In this document: one piece after another, positions 1-7,271 of the stretch | Layout of the letters: the number at the start of each line of letters is the position of its first letter | Numbering within the stretch: position 1 is the first letter of the stretch | NCBI GenBank assembly: GCA_002507205.1 | Contig: DAZF01000082.1 | Location: 2,716-31,984, forward strand | Origin: Methanolobus sp. UBA32 | GTDB lineage: Archaea; Halobacteriota; Methanosarcinia; Methanosarcinales; Methanosarcinaceae | DNA length: 29,269 nt | Direction: 5' to 3' | Notes under the pieces: generated by a model | Seen by the model: only the letters and a program-made list of their open reading frames with translations | The model's database searches: none | Told to the model about the DNA's origin: nothing | Made by a program: the position numbers and the translations under genes

Positions 1-3
1 AGA

Positions 4-1113
4 ATGAGATCCATAGTAGAAGAAGCACTGGCAAGATCTGAACAGGAAGCACGTATTCGCAGTTCAGACGTCAATCCAGGGCCAAAAGACATAGACGCAG
101 AGTTAGAGGAGATGCTACGCCAATTACACACCAACATCAAAGTAATTGGTTGTGGTGGCGGCGGTTCAAATAGTACACAAAGAATGGTCGATGAAGGAAT
201 AAAGGGTGCTGAATTCATTGCAGTAAATACCGATGCACAACACCTCCTTACCATCAAAACAAACCAGAAGATCCTTATTGGTAAGAAAAAGACAAGAGGC
301 CTTGGAGCAGGCAGTCTCCCCCAGATCGGCGAAGATGCTGCTCTTGAAAGTGTAGATGAGATAGCTGCAGTAGTCAATGGCAGTGATATGGTGTTCATCA
401 CATGCGGCCTTGGAGGAGGAACCGGAACTGGTTCAGCCCCAATTGTAGCTGAAGCAGCAAGAGATGCAGGAGCCCTCACCATTGCAGTTGTGACATTACC
501 GTTCAGCGTAGAGGGACAGGTAAGAAGAACAAATGCAGAAGCAGGCCTTGAAAGATTAAGAGAAGTAGCTGACACAGTCATCGTCGTGCCAAACGACAAG
601 CTTCTTGAAGTTGTCCCAAGGCTCCCATTAGCAGCAGCATTTAAAGTATCAGATGAAGTCCTTATGAGAGCCGTGAAGGGAATTACCGAACTCATCACAA
701 AACCAGGACTTGTAAACCTTGACTTTGCAGATGTCAGAACCGTCATGCAGAATGGTGGCGTTGCAATGATAGGCCTTGGAGAAGCAGAAGGAGAACTCAA
801 AGCTGTGGAATCCGTGCAAAAAGCACTTCGCAGCCCACTTCTGGACGTAGATATCTCCGGAGCAACATCCGCACTTGTCAATGTAATTGGCGGACCGGAT
901 ATGACAATAGCCGAAGCAGAAAGTGTTGTACAGGAAGTATACAGCAGAATTGATCCTGAGGCAAGACTCATATGGGGAGCACAGGTCAATGAGGAACTTG
1001 AGAATACTGTGCGTACCATGATCGTTGTGACAGGAGTGAAATCACCCCAGATATACGGTCACGGCGGAGCTAAAACTGTAACAAGGAAATACGGAATCGA
1101 TTTCGTTAAATAG
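4..1113 (+). CDS. ftsZ: Cell division protein FtsZ
   Basis: Tubulin-like GTPase that polymerises into the cytokinetic ring. The tubulin signature GGGTGTG lies at residues 137-143, the nucleotide-binding GCGGGGSN near residues 49-56, and the T3-like AVNTDAQ near 73-79. The protein has 369 residues, a normal archaeal length, with a charged N-terminal extension of about 40 residues before the first beta strand. The C-terminus (YGIDFVK) ends soon after the tubulin fold, without a long linker. Only three bases precede the ATG in this window, so the promoter and any upstream start cannot be judged; the N-terminus looks natural for methanogen FtsZ. The gene is followed by a T-rich stretch and then the secE promoter. 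The order ftsZ-secE-spt5-L11 is familiar in Euryarchaeota. Confidence 0.96.
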   Translation: MRSIVEEALARSEQEARIRSSDVNPGPKDIDAELEEMLRQLHTNIKVIGCGGGGSNSTQRMVDEGIKGAEFIAVNTDAQHLLTIKTNQKILIGKKKTRGLGAGSLPQIGEDAALESVDEIAAVVNGSDMVFITCGLGGGTGTGSAPIVAEAARDAGALTIAVVTLPFSVEGQVRRTNAEAGLERLREVADTVIVVPNDKLLEVVPRLPLAAAFKVSDEVLMRAVKGITELITKPGLVNLDFADVRTVMQNGGVAMIGLGEAEGELKAVESVQKALRSPLLDVDISGATSALVNVIGGPDMTIAEAESVVQEVYSRIDPEARLIWGAQVNEELENTVRTMIVVTGVKSPQIYGHGGAKTVTRKYGIDFVK

Positions 1114-1120
1114 AATCATT

Positions 1121-1129
1121 CCCTTTTTT
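1121..1129 (+). terminator. T-rich terminator after ftsZ
   Basis: CCC followed by six T residues lies 8-16 bases after the ftsZ stop, and no hairpin is evident. Archaeal RNA polymerase can terminate on T-tracts alone, so this probably separates ftsZ from the secE operon. Confidence 0.45.
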
Positions 1130-1144
1130 AACAAAGACCTTTGG

Positions 1145-1167
1145 TTGGATTATATAAATACATCCAA
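1145..1167 (+). promoter_or_regulatory. secE-spt5-L11 promoter with inverted repeat around the TATA box
   Basis: A clear TATA box (TATATAAAT, 1151-1159) is enclosed by TTGGAT (1145-1150) and its complement ATCCAA (1162-1167). The predicted transcription start is near 1180, which leaves a leader of about 115 bases before secE. An inverted repeat around the TATA box would suit a repressor that competes with TBP, but no regulator can be named. Confidence 0.6.
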
Positions 1168-1265
1168 TCGAAAGGTATTTTATTAGAGACGTCGTTTAGG
1201 TGGCGCTACATATTAGCAGACAGTAAGTTCTGACATCATTAATGACTTCAAAATATACGTATGCA

Positions 1266-1279
1266 TATAATCGATTATA
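1266..1279. repeat. Perfect 14-bp palindrome before secE
   Basis: TATAATCGATTATA reads identically on both strands and lies 17 bases before the secE start codon, within the long leader. It could be an operator, a second weak promoter element or chance in AT-rich DNA. Confidence 0.35.
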
Positions 1280-1296
1280 ACCGGTTGTGAAGTACT

Positions 1297-1509
1297 TTGG
1301 CAGAAGATTCATTTGATCTAAGCAAAATCAATAGAAATAGCATAAACCAATCCTTGAAAACATATTTAAGGGTACTCAAACTTACAAAGAAACCATCCAG
1401 AGAGGAATTTCTAACCATAGCTAAAGTTGCAGGGTTAGGAATTCTCGCAATTGGTTTTGCAGGGTTCCTTATATATATATTATTGGTAGAGATGCCGCAA
1501 TGGGTGTAA
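1297..1509 (+). CDS. secE: Preprotein translocase subunit SecE (Sec61 gamma)
   Basis: Small subunit of the SecYEG translocon, which clamps SecY and carries proteins across or into the cytoplasmic membrane. The 70-residue protein shows the expected architecture: an amphipathic N-terminal segment, the conserved LKLTKKPSREEF stretch at about residues 27-38, and one membrane helix (GLGILAIGFAGFLIYILLVE). The start codon is TTG, preceded by a weak SD-like GTGA six bases upstream; no in-frame ATG lies nearby. It overlaps or abuts spt5, the usual archaeal pairing, in the operon with L11. Confidence is high despite the short length because sequence pattern and position agree. Confidence 0.93.
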   Translation: MAEDSFDLSKINRNSINQSLKTYLRVLKLTKKPSREEFLTIAKVAGLGILAIGFAGFLIYILLVEMPQWV

Positions 1510-1511
1510 TC

Positions 1512-1979
1512 ATGACCGATGAGTCTGTGATATTCGTAGTCAAAACAACTGCGAATCAAGAACGTTCCGTCGCAAATATGATAACACAGGTTGTGAGGAA
1601 AGAACATCTGGACATCAGAGCAATCCTTGCTCCTGATGAACTGAAGGGATATGTGCTAATAGAAGGAACTAACCATGGGGACGTTGAACAGGCTATACAG
1701 ACTGTACCCCACGCAAGAGCCCTGGTAAAAGGACAATCCTCCATAGAAGAGATATCGCATTTCCTTACACCGAAACCGACTGTAACAGGAATATCAGAAG
1801 GTGCGATCATCGAGATCACTTCCGGGCCATTCAAGGGTGAAAAAGCTCGTGTGAAGAGAGTAGATGAAGGTCATGAGGAGATAACTGTAGAGTTGTTCGA
1901 TGCAGTTGTACCGATACCTATAACTATTCGTGGTGATACTGTAAGAGTCCTCAGGAAAGATGAGGAAGGAAATTCCTGA
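1512..1979 (+). CDS. spt5: Transcription elongation factor Spt5 (NusG-like, NGN and KOW domains)
   Basis: Binds the RNA polymerase clamp together with Spt4 and raises processivity. The N-terminal half (SVIFVVKTTANQERSVANM) is a NusG N-terminal domain. The C-terminal half contains the KOW motif ITSGPFKGEKARVKRVD. I chose ATG 1512 over the in-frame ATG at 1500, because GGTG at 1503-1506 gives a five-base SD spacing and the resulting N-terminus, MTDESVIFVVK, fits the family. The protein then has 155 residues, typical for archaeal Spt5. The start lies two bases after the secE stop, which implies co-translation. Confidence 0.95.
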   Translation: MTDESVIFVVKTTANQERSVANMITQVVRKEHLDIRAILAPDELKGYVLIEGTNHGDVEQAIQTVPHARALVKGQSSIEEISHFLTPKPTVTGISEGAIIEITSGPFKGEKARVKRVDEGHEEITVELFDAVVPIPITIRGDTVRVLRKDEEGNS

Positions 1980-2016
1980 AAGTTTAATATTTATTCAATT
2001 CAATGGTGATATTCAA

Positions 2017-2502
2017 ATGGCAAATGTTGTTGAAGCATTGGTCCCAGGAGGAAAAGCAAACCCAGGACCACCACTCGGTCCAGCTCTGGGTCCTCTTGGA
2101 ATTAACATAAAAGATGTAATCGAAAAGATTAACGAAAAGACGAAGGATTACAACGGGATGCAAGTCCCTGTTAAGGTAATAGTAGCAGACGATAAGAGTT
2201 TTGAGATAGAAGTCGGAACTCCACCAACGTCAGCGCTTATACTCCAAGAAATTGGAATTCAGAAGGGATCCGGAGAACCAAGCAAAGTGATTGTAGGAGA
2301 CCTTAAAGTCCCACAGGCAGCAAAGATTGCCCGTATGAAGAAAGATGATATCCTCTCATACGACCTGAAAGCTGCTGTGAAAGAGGTACTCGGATCCTGC
2401 GTCCCCATGGGTGTTACAGCTGAAGGTATGACTGCAAAGGAATGCCAGAAAGCTATCGATGAGGGCAAATTTGACGATGTGCTGGCACAAGAAACATGGT
2501 AA
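2017..2502 (+). CDS. rpl11: 50S ribosomal protein L11
   Basis: Forms the base of the ribosomal stalk with 23S rRNA and contacts elongation factors. The proline- and glycine-rich N-terminal motif GGKANPGPPLGPALGPLGIN is diagnostic. The frame is open from 1960, inside spt5, but ATG 2017 is the start because GGTGAT (2005-2010) lies six bases upstream and the protein then begins MANVVEALVPGG, as in other archaea. Length is 161 residues. The AT-rich stretch TTTAATATTTA before the gene might act as a weak internal promoter. The gene is separated from L1 by 160 bases that hold a new promoter and an RNA leader, so L11 and L1 are probably distinct transcripts. Confidence 0.96.
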   Translation: MANVVEALVPGGKANPGPPLGPALGPLGINIKDVIEKINEKTKDYNGMQVPVKVIVADDKSFEIEVGTPPTSALILQEIGIQKGSGEPSKVIVGDLKVPQAAKIARMKKDDILSYDLKAAVKEVLGSCVPMGVTAEGMTAKECQKAIDEGKFDDVLAQETW

Positions 2503-2511
2503 TTCCATGTT
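2493..2511 (+). terminator. Hairpin across the L11 stop codon
   Basis: AACATGG (2493-2499) pairs with CCATGTT (2505-2511) around a five-base loop that contains the stop codon, followed by TTAACC. The T-tract is short, so this may stabilise the mRNA end as much as terminate transcription. Confidence 0.4.
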
Positions 2512-2523
2512 TTAACCAATAAG

Positions 2524-2536
2524 TTTAAAATAAATA
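2524..2536 (+). promoter_or_regulatory. TATA box of the L1-L10-L12 operon
   Basis: TTTAAAATAAATA is the best TATA-like element between L11 and L1. A start about 25 bases downstream falls near 2550-2555, just before the structured leader, so the transcript would open directly into the folded RNA. Confidence 0.55.
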
Positions 2537-2564
2537 CATAATATTGGTGTGCCCACTAATAGAA

Positions 2565-2657
2565 AGAGCAAAGGTCTCTAAGACCTAACACTCTAAACAA
2601 AGCCGTAGTAGACCGAAGCGGTCCTGCCTGAACATTATGTTCGACACTACGGGAGGT
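2565..2657 (+). promoter_or_regulatory. Structured RNA leader of the L1 operon: hairpin plus three-way junction reaching the SD
   Basis: Hairpin A: AGGTCT (2572-2577) pairs with AGACCT (2581-2586), extended past an internal loop by AGAG (2565-2568) with CTCT (2591-2594). Three-way junction: CCGTAGT (2603-2609) pairs with ACTACGG (2646-2652) and encloses hairpins GACCG/CGGTC (2611-2615, 2619-2623) and GAACA/TGTTC (2630-2634, 2638-2642). The L1 SD, GGAGGT at 2652-2657, shares its first G with the closing stem. L1 is known to repress its own mRNA in bacteria and in Methanococcus through a structure resembling its 23S rRNA site, so this is a candidate L1-binding control element. The pairings are read by eye; the function is inferred. 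Confidence 0.6.
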
Positions 2658-2662
2658 AAAGA

Positions 2663-3304
2663 ATGGCAGACGAAAGCATAATACAAGCTATAGAAAAGTT
2701 ATTAGCGGAGTCACCGGAGAGAAAATTCCCCGAAAGTATTGACCTGGCTATAAACTTAAAGAATCTGGATATGAGTCAGCCTAAAAACCGTGTTGATGAA
2801 GAGATATTACTTCCAAACGGTCGCGGAAAAAACCTTAAGATCGCAGTCTTTGCGAAAGGTGAGGTTGGACTCCAGGCTAAAGAAGCTGGCGCAGACTACG
2901 TCTTTTCTGAAGAAGAGCTCGCAGAGATCGGAGGAGACAAAGCACGTGCAAGAGCACTTGCTAATGAATGTGATTTCTTTGTTGCGGAAGTTCAGTACAT
3001 GGCACAGATTGGTAAGAACCTTGGTGCGATCTTAGGACCAAGAGGAAAGATGCCAACTCCATTGCCACCAGGAAAGAACGTGGCTGATCTTATCAACAGC
3101 GCAAGGAGCTCAATCAGGATTAGATCAAAGGATAAGCTCACATTCCACGTATCAGTTGGTCGTAGGGATATGGATGTCCAGAAACTCGCAGGTAACATTG
3201 AAACAGTCCTTTACAGAGTAGAACACTCACTCGAAAAAGGCAAGCATAACATTAAAGCTATTTATGTTACAACCACTATGGGTAAATCAGTGAGGGTGCT
3301 ATAA
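2663..3304 (+). CDS. rpl1: 50S ribosomal protein L1
   Basis: Binds the mobile L1 stalk of 23S rRNA near the E site and often acts as a translational repressor of its own operon. The 213-residue length is typical for archaea. The diagnostic stretch GAILGPRGKMPTPLPPGKNV lies near residues 120-139, followed by SIRIRSKDKLTFHVSVG. The ATG has a strong SD (GGAGGT, five-base spacing) that abuts the stem of the leader RNA. The last base of its stop codon is the first base of the L10 start (TAATG), so L10 translation is probably coupled and any L1-mediated control would extend to it. Confidence 0.96.
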   Translation: MADESIIQAIEKLLAESPERKFPESIDLAINLKNLDMSQPKNRVDEEILLPNGRGKNLKIAVFAKGEVGLQAKEAGADYVFSEEELAEIGGDKARARALANECDFFVAEVQYMAQIGKNLGAILGPRGKMPTPLPPGKNVADLINSARSSIRIRSKDKLTFHVSVGRRDMDVQKLAGNIETVLYRVEHSLEKGKHNIKAIYVTTTMGKSVRVL

Positions 3305-4323
3305 TGGAAGAAAACCACCACTCAAGCCACATCCCACAGTGGAAGAAAGATGAAGTTGAAGACATAAAGGAACTCATCAAGAAATACCCAATATTTGGTG
3401 TAGTAGGTATTGGTGGGATTCCTGCAAAGCAACTTCAAAAGATGAGAAGGGACCTTAAAGGCAGCGCTATTTTAAAAGTCTCGAGGAACACCCTGATCAG
3501 AAGAGCACTCGAAGAGTCCGGTGATGTAAAGGAGATGGAACAGTACGTTGATGTACAGACCGCCCTCATATTTACCGAACAGAATCCTTTCAAGTTATAC
3601 AAATCACTTGAAAAGAGCAAGAGTCCTTCCCCTATCAAAGCCGGTGCTATTGCACCTCGCGATATCATAGTTGAAAAGGGACCAACATCATTCCCACCAG
3701 GCCCAATTCTTGGAGATATGCAGGCCGCAGGTATACCTGCAGCGATCGACAAGGGTAAAGTGGTAATAAAGGATACAAAAACCGTTGCAAAAGAGGGAGA
3801 AGCAGTTTCTCAGAAGCTTGCAGCAATGCTTACAAGACTTGAGATCTACCCAATGGAAGTAGGTCTTGACTTAAGAGCAGCCCTTGAGAACGGATTGACC
3901 TTTACACCCGATGTACTGGCTATCGATGAAGGCAAATACTTCTCAGATATCGTATTGGCAACACAGCAGGCATTCAACATGTCAGTCTTTGCAGCATATC
4001 CAACTGCAGAGAACATCAAGACACTCATTGCAAAGGCTACAACAGAGTCACGCAACCTCGGTGTCAATGCAGTGGTTCTGGAGCCAGGCGTTATCGATGC
4101 ATTGCTTGGAAAAGCACAGTCACAGATGTTTTCAGTTGCATCAGCAGCTTCTGCAGTTAATGAAGAAGCAGTGGATGATGAACTGAAGGAAGCACTTGGT
4201 GCAGCCGCATCTGCCGCAGCAGTCACAACAACCCCTGAAGAGGAAGTTGTTGAAGAGAAGGAAGAGGAAGAAGAGACAGCAGAAGAGGACGGTATGGCCG
4301 GTCTTGGAGCACTTTTCGGATGA
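3304..4323 (+). CDS. rplP0: 50S ribosomal protein L10 (acidic stalk protein P0)
   Basis: Anchors the L12 dimers to 23S rRNA in the stalk that recruits translation GTPases. The N-terminal domain (WKKDEVEDIKELIKKYPIFGVVGI) contains the rRNA-binding fold. The body carries the archaeal insertion (FPPGPILGDMQAAGIPA), and the C-terminal region holds the helical L12-binding spine. It ends in an alanine-rich hinge, a run of glutamates and the GTPase-recruiting tail [10 protein letters not shown]. Length is 339 residues, normal for archaeal P0. The tail codons are the same as those of L12, see findings. Translation is coupled to L1 by a one-base overlap. Confidence 0.95.
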   Translation: MEENHHSSHIPQWKKDEVEDIKELIKKYPIFGVVGIGGIPAKQLQKMRRDLKGSAILKVSRNTLIRRALEESGDVKEMEQYVDVQTALIFTEQNPFKLYKSLEKSKSPSPIKAGAIAPRDIIVEKGPTSFPPGPILGDMQAAGIPAAIDKGKVVIKDTKTVAKEGEAVSQKLAAMLTRLEIYPMEVGLDLRAALENGLTFTPDVLAIDEGKYFSDIVLATQQAFNMSVFAAYPTAENIKTLIAKATTESRNLGVNAVVLEPGVIDALLGKAQSQMFSVASAASAVNEEAVDDELKEALGAAASAAAVTTTPEEEVVEEKEEEEETAEEDGMAGLGALFG

Positions 4324-4377
4324 TCAGGATTTACAAACTACATAAATTACATTTGATAAAATAAAAGGTGATATTAC

Positions 4378-4680
4378 ATGGAATACATATATGCAGCACT
4401 CTTATTGTACAAAGCAGGCAAAGACATAACAGAAGAAGCAGTTACCGCAGTACTTCAGTCAGCAGGCGTAGAAGTCAGCGATGCACGTGCAAAGGCACTT
4501 GTCGCAGCTCTTGATGGCGTAGACATCGAGGAAGCAATGGCAACTGCAGCAGTCGCAGCAGCACCTGCAGCAGCAGCAGCACCAGTAGCAGCAGCAGCAG
4601 TAGAAGAAGAAGCACCAGAAGAAGAAGAAGACAAGTCAGAAGAGAGCGGCATGGCCGGTCTTGGAGCACTTTTCGGATAA
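4378..4680 (+). CDS. rpl12: 50S ribosomal protein L12 (archaeal P1)
   Basis: Multicopy acidic stalk protein that binds elongation factors. The 100-residue protein has the N-terminal dimerisation domain ([20 protein letters not shown]), an alanine hinge encoded by GCA repeats, an acidic stretch and the tail [11 protein letters not shown] good SD (GGTGAT) sits before ATG 4378. The 54-base spacer from L10 is AT-rich and contains CATAAATTA, which could provide an extra promoter to meet the higher copy need of L12; this is only a possibility. A strong terminator follows. Long antisense frames across the GCA repeats are artefacts of composition. Confidence 0.95.
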   Translation: MEYIYAALLLYKAGKDITEEAVTAVLQSAGVEVSDARAKALVAALDGVDIEEAMATAAVAAAPAAAAAPVAAAAVEEEAPEEEEDKSEESGMAGLGALFG

Positions 4681-4692
4681 ACATAATTTCCT

Positions 4693-4724
4693 GTCCGCCA
4701 CTTGGCGGACACACATTCTTTTTT
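4693..4724 (+). terminator. Hairpin-plus-T-tract terminator of the ribosomal operon
   Basis: GTCCGCC (4693-4699) pairs perfectly with GGCGGAC (4704-4710) around an ACTT loop, and six T residues follow at 4719-4724. A second stem, TCAGCTTT (4727-4734) with AAAGCTGA (4740-4747), lies directly downstream within the end of the opposing gene and may help insulate the two convergent units. Confidence 0.8.
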
Positions 4725-5361
4725 AATCAGCTTTCCTGAAAAGCTGACACTTAACATAAGATTTTAAATATACATCTTTTTCGAGAACCAGATTATTATC
4801 CCTGCAAATATCAGGATAATGATTATTCCAGCTATCCGCATTTTCCTTGAACATGAAAAAAGGAAGCATCATTACAGTATCCATTCCAAGAAGCGGTTTT
4901 GCACAATCAACAATAGCAAAATATGCATTGTCCTTCAATACACGGGATACTTCCCCTATAGCACCTTTGCGTACATCAGATGTTGTTTCACAAAAAGCTA
5001 CCGAGGTTACAACGAAATCAAATACCCCGTTTTTGAATGGCAGCATATCCATCGAACCTCTATAGAGATTTAGAGATACTCCCGCCTTTCCCCCCTTGTC
5101 AGCCGCATAGCCCAACTGCACATTGGACAGATCCAGGCCATGCACAATTACATCCCCACCCATAAGTTCAGAGATGGCAATACCTACCGATTCTGTCCCA
5201 CATCCTATATCCAGAACAGACATCTTTTTCTCAAGAGGAAGAACGGATGCCACCTGCTCATAATAAGAATTTCCGAAGCCAAGGATTGTAGCAAAAAAAT
5301 CATAATGTCTCCCACCAAAGAACCAACCAAAATTATTTCCTTTTTTATGATTGATCTTCAA
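4723..5361 (-). CDS. Class I SAM-dependent methyltransferase (UbiE-like)
   Basis: Rossmann-fold methyltransferase. Motif I (VLDIGCGTES) at about residues 49-58, the acidic end of beta 2 (HGLDLS) and motif IV-like FDFVVTSVAFCE are visible, as is the N-terminal RHYDFFA found in UbiE/small-molecule methyltransferases. Length is 212 residues. The substrate is unknown. It follows the ABC1 kinase gene on the same strand after 41 bases, so the two are probably co-transcribed. The start is uncertain: the frame opens only three codons before TTG 5361, a run of six G residues lies just one base before that TTG, and no ATG occurs until codon 47, which is too late for a complete fold. A TATA-like stretch at 5377-5385 could instead give a near-leaderless transcript. 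Confidence 0.8.
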   Translation of the reverse strand: MKINHKKGNNFGWFFGGRHYDFFATILGFGNSYYEQVASVLPLEKKMSVLDIGCGTESVGIAISELMGGDVIVHGLDLSNVQLGYAADKGGKAGVSLNLYRGSMDMLPFKNGVFDFVVTSVAFCETTSDVRKGAIGEVSRVLKDNAYFAIVDCAKPLLGMDTVMMLPFFMFKENADSWNNHYPDICRDNNLVLEKDVYLKSYVKCQLFRKAD

Positions 5362-5402
5362 ACCCCCCGGTTAAAGATATAATATTGATAATTCAATCCA
5401 TC

Positions 5403-7037
5403 CTAAGACCTTCTCAGGAACATCAACCCAAAAAGGAAGATGGCACTAACAAATCCTATAGTACCCATCATAGGCAAATAGCCTTCACCATTTATAGCCA
5501 GATATGTCGAAGATATAAGAATCACCAGAAGGAAAGCATACTTTGTAATAGAATCTATGGTTCTGTACTTCCGTATCTCATCCGTCTTCTTTTCCAGCCT
5601 CTCTATCCTGTAACCCCTTATCGTTTCAATGACATCATTTACTCCTTCAGGAAGATTCTTCACGATCTCCAGATAGCGATCCCCCTCAAGCTGCAGGTAT
5701 TCGAATGCCTCGAAAGGTGAATAGCGCTTCATCAAAACCCTTGTAATGACAGGTTTTGCATTTTCCAGCAGATTGAACCGGGGATCGAGTTCAAGGCAAT
5801 TTGCCTCAATTAGTATCAGTGCCCTTTCAAGCGTTGAGAACTCACTTGGAAGAGACAGATTGTATTTCAATGCCAGTGTTGCATAGTTATCACTTTGCCT
5901 CTCACCAGCGGAATAATTCTGTTTCGATATAATGTCATCAAGATCTATCTTGAATCTACGCACATCAATATCCTCTTTGTTGATACCGGTTATTTTCAAA
6001 AATGCCTCGAAAACAACATCAACCCTTTTCTTGTAAATACCATAGAAAAGGTTCAGCATATTGCGACGTAATTCATCATCGATGGTGCCTACGGCTCCAA
6101 AATCAATATAAGCAATACCATCTTCCTGAATTATTATATTCGAGCTGTGGGGATCAGCATGATAAAAACCATCAAGATAAACCTGCTTTAGATAACTGGT
6201 ACTAATTATCTTTCCATACCATTTTTTCTTTTCAGCAGAAACCCCGGAAAGCTTCCGGATGGTGACACCTTCCATATAATCCATAATCAGAATATTCTCA
6301 TTGGAATATTCATCATGAACATTGGGAACATGCACCTCTTTTACATCTGCAAAATTCTCCTGGAACCGTTTGATATTCCTTGCCTCATTGCTCAGGTCAA
6401 GTTCACGGTTCAGCAGGTCCCTGAACTCGTAAAGAAATGCATCAATATCAAAATTACTTCCAAACCCAATCATTTTTACAATTAGAGATTTCAGGTCATC
6501 GAGTATTGCCAGGTCAAGGTTAATAGTATCTATTAGATTAGGTCTTGTTATCTTTACAGCGACTTTCTTTCCATTGAGCACAGCCGCATAGACCTGAGCA
6601 ATTGAAGCACATGCCAGCGGCTCAGTGTTGAATTCATCAAATATCTCCAGTATATTAAAATCTGAATTCTCAAAACTACGGGCAATTTCCTCATTCCCAA
6701 TGCTGCATCTGTAACCTTCAAACGCAACTTTCATCTTATCGAATTCAAGAGGATTAACGTTATCCTGAAGGTTTCCAAGTTCCTCTATATATATAGCAGG
6801 AACGATGTCCGGTCTTTTGCTCAGTATCTGACCCAGCTTTATGAACGTAGGACCAAGTTCTTCCAGGGCCTTTCTCAATTTTACTGCTTTTTCCCGGTTC
6901 TTGATATCCAGACCACATGGGGTTTTTTTGTTGGAAACGTAATATTGATTAACTTCACTATAAAGAAGGCTGAACAGATTGTATTTTGAAAATACCCTGA
7001 GAATAGTAATGTACCTGTGGATTTTCCTGAACATCAT
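5403..7037 (-). CDS. ABC1/UbiB/ADCK-family atypical kinase with C-terminal membrane helices
   Basis: Family members are atypical kinases or ATPases, best known from ubiquinone biosynthesis (UbiB, Coq8). The family-specific KxGQ motif appears as FIKLGQILSKRPD (K67-Q70). The A-rich loop that replaces the glycine loop reads ACASIAQVYAA (about 140-150), followed by the nucleotide lysine in VAVKI. The catalytic segment HADPHSSN lies near residue 295 and the metal-binding DFG near 312. Two hydrophobic segments at about 495-540 would anchor it in the membrane, as in UbiB. Length is 544 residues, normal for the family. Methanogens lack ubiquinone; in cytochrome-containing methanogens the lipid quinone analogue is methanophenazine, so a role in that pathway is an inference only. 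Confidence 0.9.
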   Translation of the reverse strand: MMFRKIHRYITILRVFSKYNLFSLLYSEVNQYYVSNKKTPCGLDIKNREKAVKLRKALEELGPTFIKLGQILSKRPDIVPAIYIEELGNLQDNVNPLEFDKMKVAFEGYRCSIGNEEIARSFENSDFNILEIFDEFNTEPLACASIAQVYAAVLNGKKVAVKITRPNLIDTINLDLAILDDLKSLIVKMIGFGSNFDIDAFLYEFRDLLNRELDLSNEARNIKRFQENFADVKEVHVPNVHDEYSNENILIMDYMEGVTIRKLSGVSAEKKKWYGKIISTSYLKQVYLDGFYHADPHSSNIIIQEDGIAYIDFGAVGTIDDELRRNMLNLFYGIYKKRVDVVFEAFLKITGINKEDIDVRRFKIDLDDIISKQNYSAGERQSDNYATLALKYNLSLPSEFSTLERALILIEANCLELDPRFNLLENAKPVITRVLMKRYSPFEAFEYLQLEGDRYLEIVKNLPEGVNDVIETIRGYRIERLEKKTDEIRKYRTIDSITKYAFLLVILISSTYLAINGEGYLPMMGTIGFVSAIFLFGLMFLRRS

Positions 7038-7271
7038 TACTATGTTTGTCCCGCTAGTAGATATAGATTAGTGTCATCCCAATATTTCTTAGATTCATAT
7101 AGAAACAAGGTAACCTGCATCCCAAAATATCGGCAAAATCCATGAAATAAAAAAATATGCCAGTTTGGTAACACTAAACAAGTATTTATAACAGGATTCT
7201 TATGTAGAATGAAAACTCTCCCTGTCAAAAACAGGCTTTTTGGCCGGTTGTAAAATCAACGTGTGACTATA
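7038..7271. promoter_or_regulatory. Divergent intergenic region with cbiO promoter
   Basis: No convincing gene. TATTTATAA (7183-7191) is a good TATA box for cbiO with a predicted start near 7215. GTAACACT (7168-7175) sits just upstream of it and recurs at the cbiM promoter. A small hairpin, CCTGT/ACAGG, lies in the short leader around 7219-7233. No cobalamin riboswitch core is recognisable, and the leader seems too short for one. The promoter for the ABC1 kinase gene on the other strand is not clear. Confidence 0.5.

Noticed and set aside
1275..1607. 110-residue minus-strand ORF opposite secE and spt5
   Set aside because: Antisense to two well-supported operon genes and without family features.
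4455..4757. Two overlapping minus-strand ORFs of 79 and 100 residues opposite L12
   Set aside because: They mirror the GCA repeat of the L12 alanine hinge, have leucine or alanine runs and no family features.
7040..7228. 62-residue minus-strand ORF upstream of the ABC1 kinase
   Set aside because: No SD, no recognisable domain, and it covers the cbiO promoter region.
7192..7271. Cobalamin or NiCo riboswitch before cbiO
   Set aside because: The leader is about 50 bases with a single five-pair hairpin and none of the conserved core elements.
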